This document shows, piece by piece, positions 1-8,210 of a DNA stretch of 64,000 nt; position 1 is the stretch's first letter; every line of letters starts with the position of its first letter. Source of the stretch: Zunongwangia atlantica 22II14-10F7 (GTDB lineage: Bacteria; Bacteroidota; Bacteroidia; Flavobacteriales; Flavobacteriaceae). The stretch is from assembly GCF_002094855.1 (NCBI RefSeq), contig NZ_ARYN01000004.1, positions 217,125 through 281,124 on the forward strand. The letters run 5' to 3'. A program made the translations under genes and the position numbers. The notes under the pieces are model-generated. The model saw only the letters and a list, made by a program, of their open reading frames with translations. It was not told the origin of the DNA and made no database searches.

Positions 1-537
1 TTTAATCCCAAAATTTGGTGCAAGCTCCATTCGTAAACCTTCCGTAAACATTTTTACAGCTGCTTTGGTCGCACAATAAACTGCTCCGCCTGGATAAATC
101 TTATTTCCTGCAGAAGAGGAAATATTAATGATATGACCAGATTTTTGTTCTTTCATTGTGGGTAAAACCGCAGCAACTCCATTTAGAACACCTTTAATGT
201 TTACATCTACCATTGTGTTCCACTCGTCTGTATGTAGGTTTTTTACGTAAGAAAGCGGCATTAAACCTGCATTGTTCACTAAAGCATCGATGCTTCCAAA
301 AGCACTTTTAGTCTCGCTCACAATTTTTTCAAAATCTTCTTTTTTGGTAACATCGGCAGTAACAACTAAGGCTTTACCGCCATCTTTTTCGATATCTTCT
401 TTTAGTGATTTTAATCGCTCTTCTCTTCGAGCAGAAATCACGACATTCGCACCTTCTTTTGCTAATTTTTTAGCGGTGGCCTCTCCTATTCCACTAGAAG
501 CTCCGGTAATGATCACTGTTTTTCCTTCAATATTCAT
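1..537 (-). CDS. Short-chain dehydrogenase/reductase, partial (C-terminus outside window)
   Basis: A classical SDR oxidoreductase whose end lies beyond the left edge of the window. The visible 179 residues start at an ATG at 537 and contain the Rossmann nucleotide motif TGASSGIG (residues 11-18), the NNAG structural motif (88-91), the catalytic serine block ISSSAG (about 139-144) and the catalytic Y154-xxx-K158 in VYCATKAA. All catalytic-core elements are therefore present. The family reduces or oxidises alcohol/carbonyl groups with NAD(P)(H); the substrate cannot be read from sequence. It lies downstream of arsO on the same strand with a 154-bp gap, so it may be separately transcribed. It is a distinct gene from the other SDR at 2169-2882. 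Confidence 0.9.
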   Translation of the reverse strand, partial: MNIEGKTVIITGASSGIGEATAKKLAKEGANVVISARREERLKSLKEDIEKDGGKALVVTADVTKKEDFEKIVSETKSAFGSIDALVNNAGLMPLSYVKNLHTDEWNTMVDVNIKGVLNGVAAVLPTMKEQKSGHIINISSSAGNKIYPGGAVYCATKAAVKMFTEGLRMELAPNFGIK

Positions 538-691
538 AACATGTTTTATTTGGTTCAGCTTGAAGATAATCACAACAAATCTTCATCCCAAATAAGCTTT
601 TTAGTTTTAGCGGAGATTTAACGCTGCTGAGCAAATCTTGTTAAGAATTTTAATTCTGTTGAATTATATTGAAATCTGTATCTAAAAATCT

Positions 692-1747
692 TTATTCTGA
701 AAAAGACAGATATTCTTTAATTTCTGAAACTGTTTTTCTAGCCGAACGCGCCACGCCAATCAAAGTCGCTGAAGCAAAACCCGTCCATTGTCCGAATCCT
801 ACAAGCCATAAACCATCAACATCTTTAGCCGCCGTTCCATTGGTTGCTATTTGCCCATTTTGTTGAATTTCAGTCAGATTTTTTAGATAATCTGTAGCGT
901 AACCAAATCCTGTGCACCAAATAATGACGTCGAAATCTTCATAATTTCCATCATCCCATTTTACGCCAATTTCAGTAATAGAATGGATGCTATTAAATTC
1001 GGTATAAACTCCGCGATCCCTGGCTTCTTTTACCTGCGGGACCATAACGATACTACCAATATTGTAGTTTTTCGGTCTAAATTCTTTTCCCTGTTGCTTT
1101 GCTTTATATTTTGCTGAAGCCTGATCGAAAAGATCTTTACCATCTACATCATCAGGTAAAAATTGGGGCTCATTTTTTACGGCCCATTTTGTTTTGGTCA
1201 CTTTTGAAACCTGCGCTAAGATTTGAGCACCACTATTCCCCTCGCCCACTATTAAAACTTTTTTATTACTGAAATCTTCCGCTTTTCGATACTGTGAGGA
1301 ATGAAGTTGAATTCCTTTAAAGGAGTTTTTTCCATTTACTTCAGGAATAATAGGTTTAGATTGCGTACCTGTAGCTGCGATCACTACTTTGGTTTTGAAT
1401 TTTTTCTGTTCACTTTTCAGAAGAAATAATCCAGCTTCTTTTTTGATATTGTTGATTTTAACGCCTCTTTTTATTGGGAAATCAAAGCGTTTTTCATACT
1501 GGCACAAATATTCTATAGCTTCTTCTTTGGTAGGATATTCATTTTTAGTTTTCGGCATTAACCAGCCGGGTAACGAGCTATGCTGTGCGGCAGAAAATAA
1601 GTCTAAATTTTGCCAATTTTGGCTCCAGGAACCACCACAATACTTATTGGCGTCTATAATTAGATATTTCAGTGAAGTTTTTCTAAGATAATAGGCACAG
1701 GCAAGTGCACTTTGGCCACCTCCAACGATTATTACGTCATAAATCAT
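692..1747 (-). CDS. arsO: ArsO-like flavin-dependent monooxygenase
   Basis: A 351-residue single-component flavoprotein monooxygenase. It has an N-terminal FAD-binding GGGQSA motif (residues 9-14), an ATG-type motif ATGTQS (125-130) and a second Rossmann motif GEGNSGA (168-174) for NAD(P)H. This two-dinucleotide-domain layout and the opening MIYDVIIVGGGQSALACAYY match the ArsO family, found in arsenic operons and thought to act on organoarsenicals or reactive by-products. The start codon follows the stop of the ArsR-type regulator with no spacer (TAG-ATG), so the two are co-transcribed and probably translationally coupled. No arsenite pump or arsenate reductase is visible beside it. Family call is good; the arsenic substrate is inferred from context. 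Confidence 0.82.
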   Translation of the reverse strand: MIYDVIIVGGGQSALACAYYLRKTSLKYLIIDANKYCGGSWSQNWQNLDLFSAAQHSSLPGWLMPKTKNEYPTKEEAIEYLCQYEKRFDFPIKRGVKINNIKKEAGLFLLKSEQKKFKTKVVIAATGTQSKPIIPEVNGKNSFKGIQLHSSQYRKAEDFSNKKVLIVGEGNSGAQILAQVSKVTKTKWAVKNEPQFLPDDVDGKDLFDQASAKYKAKQQGKEFRPKNYNIGSIVMVPQVKEARDRGVYTEFNSIHSITEIGVKWDDGNYEDFDVIIWCTGFGYATDYLKNLTEIQQNGQIATNGTAAKDVDGLWLVGFGQWTGFASATLIGVARSARKTVSEIKEYLSFSE

Positions 1748-2077
1748 CTAACAGCAATCCTTTCCGCAGATATCCTGCTGAAAAAATGTTGCCAATAAAT
1801 CACGAATTTCGCTCCATTTTTCTTCGTCTATACAATAGCAAACGCGAGTTCCCTCGATATCTCCTTTTATAATGCCGATATTCTTTAATTCTCGAAGGTG
1901 TTGTGAAATTGTTGGCTGTGCAAGACCAATTTCAGTAACTAAATCACCACAAATACAGCTTTTTGCTTTAATAATTTGTTGAAGGATGGCAATTCTTGCC
2001 GGATGACCTAAAACTTTAGCTACGCTGGCAATTTGATTCTGACTTTCGCTAAAAATTTCTGATTTTGTAACTCCCAT
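1748..2077 (-). CDS. arsR: ArsR/SmtB-family metalloregulator
   Basis: A 109-residue winged-helix repressor. The core is the usual ArsR fold: dimerisation helix, then the DNA-recognition segment around residues 45-68 (DLVTEIGLAQPTISQHLREL). A Cys pair, C41 and C43, sits just before the recognition helices where the classic ELCVCDL arsenic site lies. Five more cysteines occur at C80, C82, C104, C108 and C109, the last three in a CGKDCC tail. This thiol richness fits soft-metal or As(III)/Sb(III) sensing. It is the first gene of a two-gene unit with arsO and probably represses its own promoter, releasing on metalloid binding. The inducer is inferred, not shown. Confidence 0.88.
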   Translation of the reverse strand: MGVTKSEIFSESQNQIASVAKVLGHPARIAILQQIIKAKSCICGDLVTEIGLAQPTISQHLRELKNIGIIKGDIEGTRVCYCIDEEKWSEIRDLLATFFQQDICGKDCC

Positions 2078-2120
2078 AACCCAATTTTAATTGCAATATT
2101 ACGATAATTATAGCATCAAA

Positions 2121-2146
2121 AAAAGCCGCAAAAATTAGCGGCTTTT
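2121..2146 (-). terminator. Hairpin terminator of the SDR gene
   Basis: A perfect 9-bp stem, AAAAGCCGC and GCGGCTTTT, with a short A/T loop. On the minus strand it is followed by a T run. It lies just past the stop of the SDR gene at 2169 and before the arsR promoter region. Confidence 0.8.
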
Positions 2147-2168
2147 CTTTACAATATCGATGTGTACC

Positions 2169-2882
2169 TTATTTTTTTGGTGGTGTAGATGGTCTTACCT
2201 CTATTTTACTTGGTAATGTTCTTGGATTCATTTTCATTAAATCTACCACTAATTCACCAATATCTTCTTTTTGGATTTTCCATGCATCATTTTCGCTAGG
2301 TGTATGACCATTAAAATGTGTTGCCACAGATCCTGGCATAATGGTACTTACTTTTACTCCTTTTTGTCGCAAATCTAACATTACAGCCTGCGAAAAACCG
2401 GTTACTCCAAATTTACTGGCGTTGTAAGCAGCGCCACCAGCAAAGAAGTTGGTTCCTGCAAGACTAGAAATAGTAATAATATATCCTTCAGTTTTAATTA
2501 ACTCGGCCAAAGAAGATTTTACACTATAAAATACACCGGTAAGATTTGTTTCGATTGTAGCATTCCATTCTTCTGGCGTCATGTCTTCTATAGAAGTAAA
2601 TTTTCCAACTCCTGCATTTGCTACTAAAAGATCTATCTTTCCGAATTTATCTACAGCTGCTTTTACGGCTTGTTGCTGACTTTCGTAACTTCTTACATCG
2701 GCTTCTAAACCTATAATTTCGCCTTTACCTGCTAATTCTTTTGCTGCTTCTTCTGCAGCTTCTAAAGAACGGCTGGTTATAGCCACTTTAAATCCTTCGT
2801 TAAGTAAAGCTTCAGCTACACCGTAACCAATACCTTTACTTCCGCCTGTAATAAATGCAACTTTTCCTTCTAAAGAACTCAT
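2169..2882 (-). CDS. Short-chain dehydrogenase/reductase
   Basis: A 237-residue classical SDR. It has TGGSKGIG (residues 12-19) for NAD(P) binding, VANAG near residue 92, the ISSLAG serine block near 138 and the catalytic YNASK near 151-155. The MPGSVATHF segment after the active site is typical of 3-oxoacyl-ACP-reductase-like SDRs. I chose the ATG at 2882 (MSSLEGK); a TTG six codons upstream is possible but adds a charged leader not typical of the family. The gene is monocistronic, with a terminator directly downstream. Substrate is unknown; FabG-like names would overstate the evidence. Confidence 0.9.
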   Translation of the reverse strand: MSSLEGKVAFITGGSKGIGYGVAEALLNEGFKVAITSRSLEAAEEAAKELAGKGEIIGLEADVRSYESQQQAVKAAVDKFGKIDLLVANAGVGKFTSIEDMTPEEWNATIETNLTGVFYSVKSSLAELIKTEGYIITISSLAGTNFFAGGAAYNASKFGVTGFSQAVMLDLRQKGVKVSTIMPGSVATHFNGHTPSENDAWKIQKEDIGELVVDLMKMNPRTLPSKIEVRPSTPPKK

Positions 2883-3038
2883 AGTATTTTTATTTTTCAA
2901 TTTTTAATTATGCTCAAAACTAAAGCTAATAAAGTACGTATGGCGTATAAAATTAAAATTGGTAATTAATTGTTAATTTTAAATCTAAAACCTTTATTAA
3001 TTTTGGTGTTAAATAGTTTCAGAACTAGCATAAAAAAG

Positions 3039-3046
3039 TATTTTTG
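3039..3046 (+). promoter_or_regulatory. Candidate -7 element before the 130-aa unknown gene
   Basis: TATTTTTG fits the Bacteroidota -7 consensus TAnnTTTG and lies 44 bp before the TTG start at 3091. No TTG is visible 19-21 bp upstream, so the -33 half is missing or diverged. Confidence 0.35.
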
Positions 3047-3090
3047 CAAAAACTTGAATTCTTACTACTACAAATAAATACACTGATAAT

Positions 3091-3483
3091 TTGAAACCTT
3101 TAGAAAACATAAAAGCTCAGAAGCTGCTTAATAAGATTCAGCGTGATTTAATGAGAAACGGTATTATCACCAATACGCTAATTGAAGATTTAAAAGAACT
3201 TAGAACTTACGTAGTTGACGAAGGACAACCGCTACTAGCCAAAGTAATTAGATTAACTTTTGAGCATGTAGAAGAATATCAGTCATTTAACATCGCTATT
3301 CCAGAGGACGATCCTATCGAGGATGATGAAGAAAACCAGGAAGTTCGCGTTGAAGATGAAGTGACAGGACAGGAAAGCCTTGCGTACCTATTTTCTTTGA
3401 TGGAAGATCATACCAATAAGGTGAACGAGATCGAGCTTAGAGACTACATTCAGGCTTTTACAGAATACGCTGAAGAGAACTAA
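3091..3483 (+). CDS. Conserved flavobacterial protein of unknown function
   Basis: A 130-residue soluble, acidic protein with no signal peptide or membrane segment and no domain I can name. The N-terminal 70 residues are helical and basic/neutral. A run very rich in Asp and Glu occupies residues 75-95 (PEDDPIEDDEENQEVRVEDE). A final helical segment resembles other small flavobacterial proteins of unknown role. The only usable start is a TTG at 3091, preceded by an AT-rich leader and a TAnnTTTG-like element. It lies 61 bp upstream of the VTT membrane-protein gene, so a loose operon is possible. Confidence is for a real gene, not for any function. Confidence 0.8.
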   Translation: MKPLENIKAQKLLNKIQRDLMRNGIITNTLIEDLKELRTYVVDEGQPLLAKVIRLTFEHVEEYQSFNIAIPEDDPIEDDEENQEVRVEDEVTGQESLAYLFSLMEDHTNKVNEIELRDYIQAFTEYAEEN

Positions 3484-3544
3484 TATTTTCTCTTTACTTA
3501 GTTGAAATCTGGAAACCCCAGATGAATTACTTAAATGATTGCTG

Positions 3545-4162
3545 ATGAAGAAAGATGCGAAGTCTAGAAAGAAATCGAGACTGCGCTTAATGCACCAATA
3601 TTACAAATACACAGGTTTTTACAGCTTTGTTTGGAAAAGCATTAAAAAAGCTATAATTCCTATTTTGTTATTTGTTGGTGCTTTATTTGCTTTAGATCGT
3701 TTTGTGCTTGATATAGAAGAAACATTGGTAATGGTGACTGAAACCTATTCGCCAATTGTAATCTTAAGCATCTTTTTTGCCAGCGAATCACTTTTAGGAC
3801 TTATACCTCCTGAGTTATTTATTGCATGGGCCGGTAAATCTGCCAGCCCTATTTTATACCTTTCTTTTTTAGCAGTAGCTTCTTATGTTGGTGGGATTGT
3901 TTCTTACTACATAGGTAGAGGAATTACTAAAATCCCAAGCGTACATGAAGCGATGGAATTGAAACTGGCGCAGCATATTAAGAATACACGAAAATGGGGT
4001 GGATTTTTAATTATCGTTGGTGCCCTATTACCCATTCCTTTTTCGATAACCAGTATTGCTGCCGGAATCATTAATTTTCCGTTTAGTAGCTATTTAATGT
4101 TTGGTTTACTTCGTTTTGTGCGTTTTTACCTTTATGCGCTTGTAATCTTTGAAATGGTTTAA
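3545..4162 (+). CDS. VTT-domain (DedA/YqaA-like) membrane protein
   Basis: A 205-residue inner-membrane protein. After a strongly basic N-terminus (many Lys/Arg in the first 20 residues) there are about four or five hydrophobic segments. The region from LLGLIPPELFIAWAG to the C-terminus carries the VTT/SNARE-associated signature, including the glycine-rich VGGIVSYYIGRG and the re-entrant-like LLPIPFSITSIAAGIINFPF. DedA/VTT proteins are thought to move lipids or lipid-linked carriers across the membrane. I prefer the ATG at 3545 to the TTG two codons earlier. A second, separate VTT protein of the TVP38 type occurs at 50580-51290. Confidence 0.85.
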   Translation: MKKDAKSRKKSRLRLMHQYYKYTGFYSFVWKSIKKAIIPILLFVGALFALDRFVLDIEETLVMVTETYSPIVILSIFFASESLLGLIPPELFIAWAGKSASPILYLSFLAVASYVGGIVSYYIGRGITKIPSVHEAMELKLAQHIKNTRKWGGFLIIVGALLPIPFSITSIAAGIINFPFSSYLMFGLLRFVRFYLYALVIFEMV

Positions 4163-4269
4163 GACTTTATAACATTTTGTACAAGAACTAATTAAACTTG
4201 TGCTAAATATTTGTAAGAGGCCTTTTTGTTGAAGTATTTTAGACCTAACCAACTAAAAAACTTATCTAA

Positions 4270-5052
4270 ATGGACTCAAAATTAAAGAAGATTGCACGTA
4301 CTGGATATGTTGCAAAAGGATCTGTATATGCAATTACAGGTGCACTTACTTTCCTTGCCGCATTTAATCTTGGCGGCCAAAAAGCCGGTAAATTTCAGGC
4401 TCTAGATTTCCTAGAAAAACAAGCTTATGGTAATGCCATTCTTATTGTAATGGCTATTGGTCTCTTATGTTATGTGATATGGAGAGCAATTCAGGTTTTT
4501 CAGGATCCAGAAAATATTGGTAGCGATAAAAAAGGAAAAGTAAAAAGAGCCGCTTTTGGTGTAAGTGCACTCATATATTTAGCTTTGGCGATTTCAGCTT
4601 TAATGAAAGTAATTAATGCGGGTGGCTCTGGAAGTAGTGGAAGCCAAAGTCCTGGGTTTATGACGGGCCAAATTGGAGTTATCATTTTTGCAGCAATTGG
4701 CATTGCAGTAATTGGTGCAGGAATAAATCAAATGAAAAAAGCCTACACAAAAAGTTTTCTTACCAAATTCGATTATAAATCTATTTCAGAAGAGAAAAGA
4801 AGAAAAACTATTAAGAATACCGGATTAATGGGATTAATTGCACGCGGAGTGATATTCTTCATTTTGGGATACTTTTTTATTAGAGCCGCTGTAGAATCTA
4901 ATACTTCGGAGATTAAAAGTACAACCGATGCTTTTTCATTCCTGCAAAGTTCATCTTATGGGCAATACTTACTTGGTGCTGTTGCAGCTGGATTAGTATG
5001 CTACGGAATTTATATGTTTATGATGGCAAAATACAGAAAGTTTAAAGCTTAA
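4270..5052 (+). CDS. DUF1206 family membrane protein
   Basis: A 260-residue integral membrane protein made of three tandem copies of a two-helix unit. Each copy begins with a basic residue-Gly motif (RTGYVAKGSVYAITG near residue 10, KRAAFGVSALIYLALA near 95, NTGLMGLIARGVIFFILG near 185). This triple repeat is the hallmark of DUF1206. A Gly/Ser linker (GGSGSSGSQSPG) separates the middle helices. The function of the family is unknown; a role in membrane stress is often assumed from its genomic company but is not demonstrated. It is followed at 95 bp by a tiny Pmp3-like membrane gene. Confidence 0.88.
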   Translation: MDSKLKKIARTGYVAKGSVYAITGALTFLAAFNLGGQKAGKFQALDFLEKQAYGNAILIVMAIGLLCYVIWRAIQVFQDPENIGSDKKGKVKRAAFGVSALIYLALAISALMKVINAGGSGSSGSQSPGFMTGQIGVIIFAAIGIAVIGAGINQMKKAYTKSFLTKFDYKSISEEKRRKTIKNTGLMGLIARGVIFFILGYFFIRAAVESNTSEIKSTTDAFSFLQSSSYGQYLLGAVAAGLVCYGIYMFMMAKYRKFKA

Positions 5053-5147
5053 GTTAAAGTGAGTTAAACTAATTAAAAGTATTTAAGATAGTTAATAGAA
5101 GAGTATTACATTGCTTTAAAATGAATAACTAACCAAAAAATTAAACG

Positions 5148-5306
5148 ATGTCTATTCTAACAATTGTATTGAATATTTTATTACCACCACTTGCTGTTTA
5201 CATGAAACATGGTGTTGGAACAACTTTATTAATTAGTATAGTTCTAACCATTATTGGCTGGATTCCTGGAGTAATTCATGCATTTTTGGTAAATGGAACC
5301 AGGTAA
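5148..5306 (+). CDS. YqaE/Pmp3-family small membrane protein
   Basis: A 52-residue protein with two hydrophobic helices. The first contains LNILLPPLAVYMKHG, the PP-x-AV-x-hydrophobic/charged signature of Pmp3/YqaE proteins. The second contains the IGWIPGVIHAF motif conserved in the same family (usual length 50-60). These proteolipids modulate membrane potential and are often stress induced. The ATG at 5148 is preceded by an A-rich leader as usual in this phylum, and a strong hairpin terminator follows the stop. The small size makes it easy to miss, but the motif match is clear. Confidence 0.9.
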   Translation: MSILTIVLNILLPPLAVYMKHGVGTTLLISIVLTIIGWIPGVIHAFLVNGTR

Positions 5307-5326
5307 TATTAATTTCTGAAGAAAAT

Positions 5327-5380
5327 AAAAAAGTCCGGATTAGTGCATTAATTTTAGCCTAATCCGGACTTTATTTTTTA
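5327..5380. terminator. Bidirectional terminator between the Pmp3-like gene and galE
   Basis: A 13-bp perfect stem, AAAGTCCGGATTA and TAATCCGGACTTT, flanked by A and T runs on both sides. It separates two convergent genes. Confidence 0.9.
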
Positions 5381-5393
5381 TAAAATATTTGAT

Positions 5394-6434
5394 TTAGCTT
5401 TCAGCAGCCTCTGCTTCTTTAACTTTTACCTCCCATTTCCAGGCGCTTGCCAAAGATGTATCCAAGTCGGTTTCGGCTTTCCAGCCTAAAACTTCATTTG
5501 CTTTTGTAGTATCTGCATAAGCAGCTATAACATCACCTTCTCTTCGCGGTGCGATTTTATAATTCAGTTTTTCCCCGGTTGCTCTTTCAAAAGAATTTAC
5601 CACTTCTAAAACTGAACTTCCTTTACCTGTACCTAAATTGAAAACTTCATATTTTGGCGCTTCTTTATTTTCAAGAAGTCTTGTAAGTGCGGCAACATGT
5701 GCTTCAGCTAAATCCATAACATGAATATAATCTCTTATGCAGGTTCCGTCTTCTGTTGGATAATCATTACCAAAAACTGAAAGTTGTTCTCTTTTTCCAA
5801 TTGCGGTTTGTGTGATAAAAGGAACCAGGTTTTGCGGAGTTCCTAAAGGGAGTTCCCCAATTTCAGCAGATTCATGTGCTCCAATTGGATTAAAGTAACG
5901 TAATGAAATAGCTTTTAAACCCTCAGCTACCTTACAGGTATCTACAATGATCTCCTCTCCTATTTGTTTCGTATTTCCGTAAGGAGACTCGGCTTTCTTT
6001 ACAGGAGATTCTTCTTTTATAGGTAATTCATCGGCCTGCCCATAAACCGTGCAGGAGCTACTAAATATAAAGTTGGCTTGCTCTTTTTTGCTTAATTCCT
6101 GAAGCAAATAAATTAAAGAAGCAAGATTGTTTTCATAATATAATAATGGGTTTTGAACACTTTCACCAACTGCTTTAGAAGCAGCAAAATGAATAACTCC
6201 GGCGATATCGGTATACTTTTCAAAAAAATCTTTAACGCTAGATTTGTCTCTTAGATCTAGCTTTTCAAATTCCGGAGTCTTTTCAGTAATTCTTGTAATT
6301 CCGGCTAAAACATCTATTGAAGAATTAGATAAGTTGTCTATAATCACAACATCATATCCTTGTTGTTGGAGTGCAACCACAGTGTGCGAACCTATAAAAC
6401 CAAGGCCGCCGGTTACTAATATTTTTCCACTCAT
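5394..6434 (-). CDS. galE: UDP-glucose 4-epimerase
   Basis: A 346-residue extended SDR that interconverts UDP-glucose and UDP-galactose. It starts with the NAD motif GGLGFIG (residues 9-15), has the serine block SSSCTVYG (125-132) and the catalytic Y152-xxx-K156 in YGNTK. The C-terminal substrate region includes the conserved RDYIHVMDLAEAHVAAL and NLGTGKGSSVLEVV blocks. Length and motif order are typical of bacterial GalE. No other Leloir-pathway gene is adjacent, so it likely supplies UDP-galactose for surface polysaccharides or is constitutively housekeeping. Confidence 0.95.
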   Translation of the reverse strand: MSGKILVTGGLGFIGSHTVVALQQQGYDVVIIDNLSNSSIDVLAGITRITEKTPEFEKLDLRDKSSVKDFFEKYTDIAGVIHFAASKAVGESVQNPLLYYENNLASLIYLLQELSKKEQANFIFSSSCTVYGQADELPIKEESPVKKAESPYGNTKQIGEEIIVDTCKVAEGLKAISLRYFNPIGAHESAEIGELPLGTPQNLVPFITQTAIGKREQLSVFGNDYPTEDGTCIRDYIHVMDLAEAHVAALTRLLENKEAPKYEVFNLGTGKGSSVLEVVNSFERATGEKLNYKIAPRREGDVIAAYADTTKANEVLGWKAETDLDTSLASAWKWEVKVKEAEAAES

Positions 6435-6563
6435 AATTTAGGTTGATTAACCTGCAAATTACTGAATTAATTACAAATATTAAAGCTGTTTTCTATTCTT
6501 AATTATTCTTTAATCCTATAGGAAATATGATTGTTCTAATAATTATAATCATTTACAAAGGCC

Positions 6564-6571
6564 TATATTTG
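6564..6571 (+). promoter_or_regulatory. Candidate -7 element before the DUF3817-mscS pair
   Basis: TATATTTG matches TAnnTTTG 19 bp before the ATG at 6590. No correctly spaced TTG is seen; the nearest is about 30 bp upstream. Confidence 0.4.
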
Positions 6572-6589
6572 TAGTCAAAAAAAATTCCC

Positions 6590-6874
6590 ATGGAAAAAGA
6601 CAAGGCAATTAAGATCTTTAAAATTGTAAGCACTTTAGAAGCTATTTCATTTTTAGTGTTATTGCTAATAGCCATGCCTTTAAAATATATCTGGGATATA
6701 CCAGAAATGGTTAGGATTGTAGGAATGGCTCATGGTATTTTATTCGTTTTATATGTTTTAGGAGCTTATTATATGTACGAACTTTTAAACTGGAATTTAA
6801 AACAACTATTTACAGTGATTATTTGTTCAGTATTACCCCTTGGCCCATTTTACGTTGAAAGAAAATTTTTGTAA
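6590..6874 (+). CDS. DUF3817 family small membrane protein
   Basis: A 94-residue protein with three predicted membrane helices. The conserved DUF3817 features are visible: an N-terminal helix with LEAISFLVLLLIAMPLKY, the central MAHGILFVLYVLGAYY, and a C-terminal PLGPFYVERKFL. The family is unannotated functionally; members are small integral membrane proteins. Its stop codon overlaps the start of the next gene by one base (TAATG), so the two are translationally coupled, which hints at a link to the mechanosensitive channel that follows. Confidence 0.88.
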   Translation: MEKDKAIKIFKIVSTLEAISFLVLLLIAMPLKYIWDIPEMVRIVGMAHGILFVLYVLGAYYMYELLNWNLKQLFTVIICSVLPLGPFYVERKFL

Positions 6875-8163
6875 TGATTCAGTTGGATGAGCATGTAAAA
6901 CAGTTGTCCTGTTTACTGGAAGACTTTTTATTGCGAAATGGTGTAAATTATAATCTTGCCCATTACGCTAATCTTTTATTAAATATTCTGGTTTTAATTC
7001 TTATAATTATTGGAATTAACTATTTGATAAAGCGTTTTGTAATTCAAACATTTAAAACCTTTACCGATAAAACAAAAACTACTTTTGATGATTTTTTGAT
7101 TCAGAGTAATTTTCCTAGGTATGTAGGTCAAATTCTACCTTTAATGGCACTTTATTATTTAGTGCCTATCATTTTTGTAGATTATGAGGCGATATTGGCC
7201 ATTTTCGATAAGCTTTTTGATCTTTATGTTATCATCCTTGTCATCTGGATTTTTAGAAGTTTACTGCGTACATCCAAGAACTATCTTAAAACATTACGCC
7301 AGTTTAATGATAAGCCTGTAGATAGTTACATTCAGGTAGTGATGATCCTTGTTTGGGTGGTTGGCCTAATGTTTATTTTTGCTGAAATTACCGGAGAGTC
7401 CATTCGTAGCTTTATAATTTCTTTAGGAGCCGCTTCAGCAGTATTAATTTTAGTATTTAAAGATACAATTTTAGGTTTTGTAGCGTCTATACAGGTTGCT
7501 GTTAACGATATTGTTAGAATTGGAGACTGGATTACGTTCGATAAATATGGCGCAGATGGTAATGTTACTGAAATTAGTTTAGCCACAGTGCGAGTACAAA
7601 ACTGGGACAATACTTTTACAACAATTCCTACTTACAGCCTTATTTCTGAATCTTTCCAGAACTGGAGAGGAATGCAGGAATCTCCCGGACGAAGAATTAA
7701 GCGTTCTGTTTATATTAAGCAGAATTCAGTAAAATTTATGACTTCTGAAAATCTGGACGAGCTAAAGAAAATTGCTTTAATAAAGAAATATGTAAGTACT
7801 AGACAGGAAGAAATCGATAAATTCAATAAGGATAATCAAATTGATAAAAGCCTTCCTCTAAATGGTAGAAACCAAACCAATCTTGGGATTTTTAGAAAAT
7901 ATGTAGATGCTTATCTAAACGAACATTCTGCAATACATAAAGAATTATACATTATTGTAAGACATCAGGCGCCAACGGATAAAGGAATTCCTATAGAAAT
8001 TCTATGTTTTAGCCGGGACAAACGATGGGAAAATTTCGAGTATATTACCGCAGATATTTTTGATCATGTAATTGCGGCTATTCCATATTTTGGATTGCAA
8101 TTATTTGAATCTCCATCTGGCGACGATATCACTAAAATGTACGGTTTTCAGCAAGAAAATTAA
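6874..8163 (+). CDS. Mechanosensitive ion channel, MscS superfamily (YbdG-like)
   Basis: A 429-residue inner-membrane channel. Four or five hydrophobic helices span about residues 25-190, followed by the pore-lining glycine/alanine-rich helix and MscS beta-domain (SLGAASAVLILVFKDTILGFVASIQVAVNDIVRIGDWI). It then has the characteristic VTEISLATVRVQNWDNTFTTIPT. Size and the long C-terminal soluble part resemble E. coli YbdG (MscM) rather than small MscS. Members open under membrane tension to relieve hypo-osmotic stress. It overlaps the DUF3817 gene by one base. Confidence 0.92.
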   Translation: MIQLDEHVKQLSCLLEDFLLRNGVNYNLAHYANLLLNILVLILIIIGINYLIKRFVIQTFKTFTDKTKTTFDDFLIQSNFPRYVGQILPLMALYYLVPIIFVDYEAILAIFDKLFDLYVIILVIWIFRSLLRTSKNYLKTLRQFNDKPVDSYIQVVMILVWVVGLMFIFAEITGESIRSFIISLGAASAVLILVFKDTILGFVASIQVAVNDIVRIGDWITFDKYGADGNVTEISLATVRVQNWDNTFTTIPTYSLISESFQNWRGMQESPGRRIKRSVYIKQNSVKFMTSENLDELKKIALIKKYVSTRQEEIDKFNKDNQIDKSLPLNGRNQTNLGIFRKYVDAYLNEHSAIHKELYIIVRHQAPTDKGIPIEILCFSRDKRWENFEYITADIFDHVIAAIPYFGLQLFESPSGDDITKMYGFQQEN

Positions 8164-8210
8164 CCTAACTTAAACATAGCGGCACAGCATTTTAGTATAA
8201 ATTGCTGGTT

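Noticed and set aside
272..595. Plus-strand 107-codon open frame antisense to the first SDR
   Set aside because: It is antisense to a clear SDR with all catalytic motifs; its own protein is low-complexity Ser/Phe-rich.
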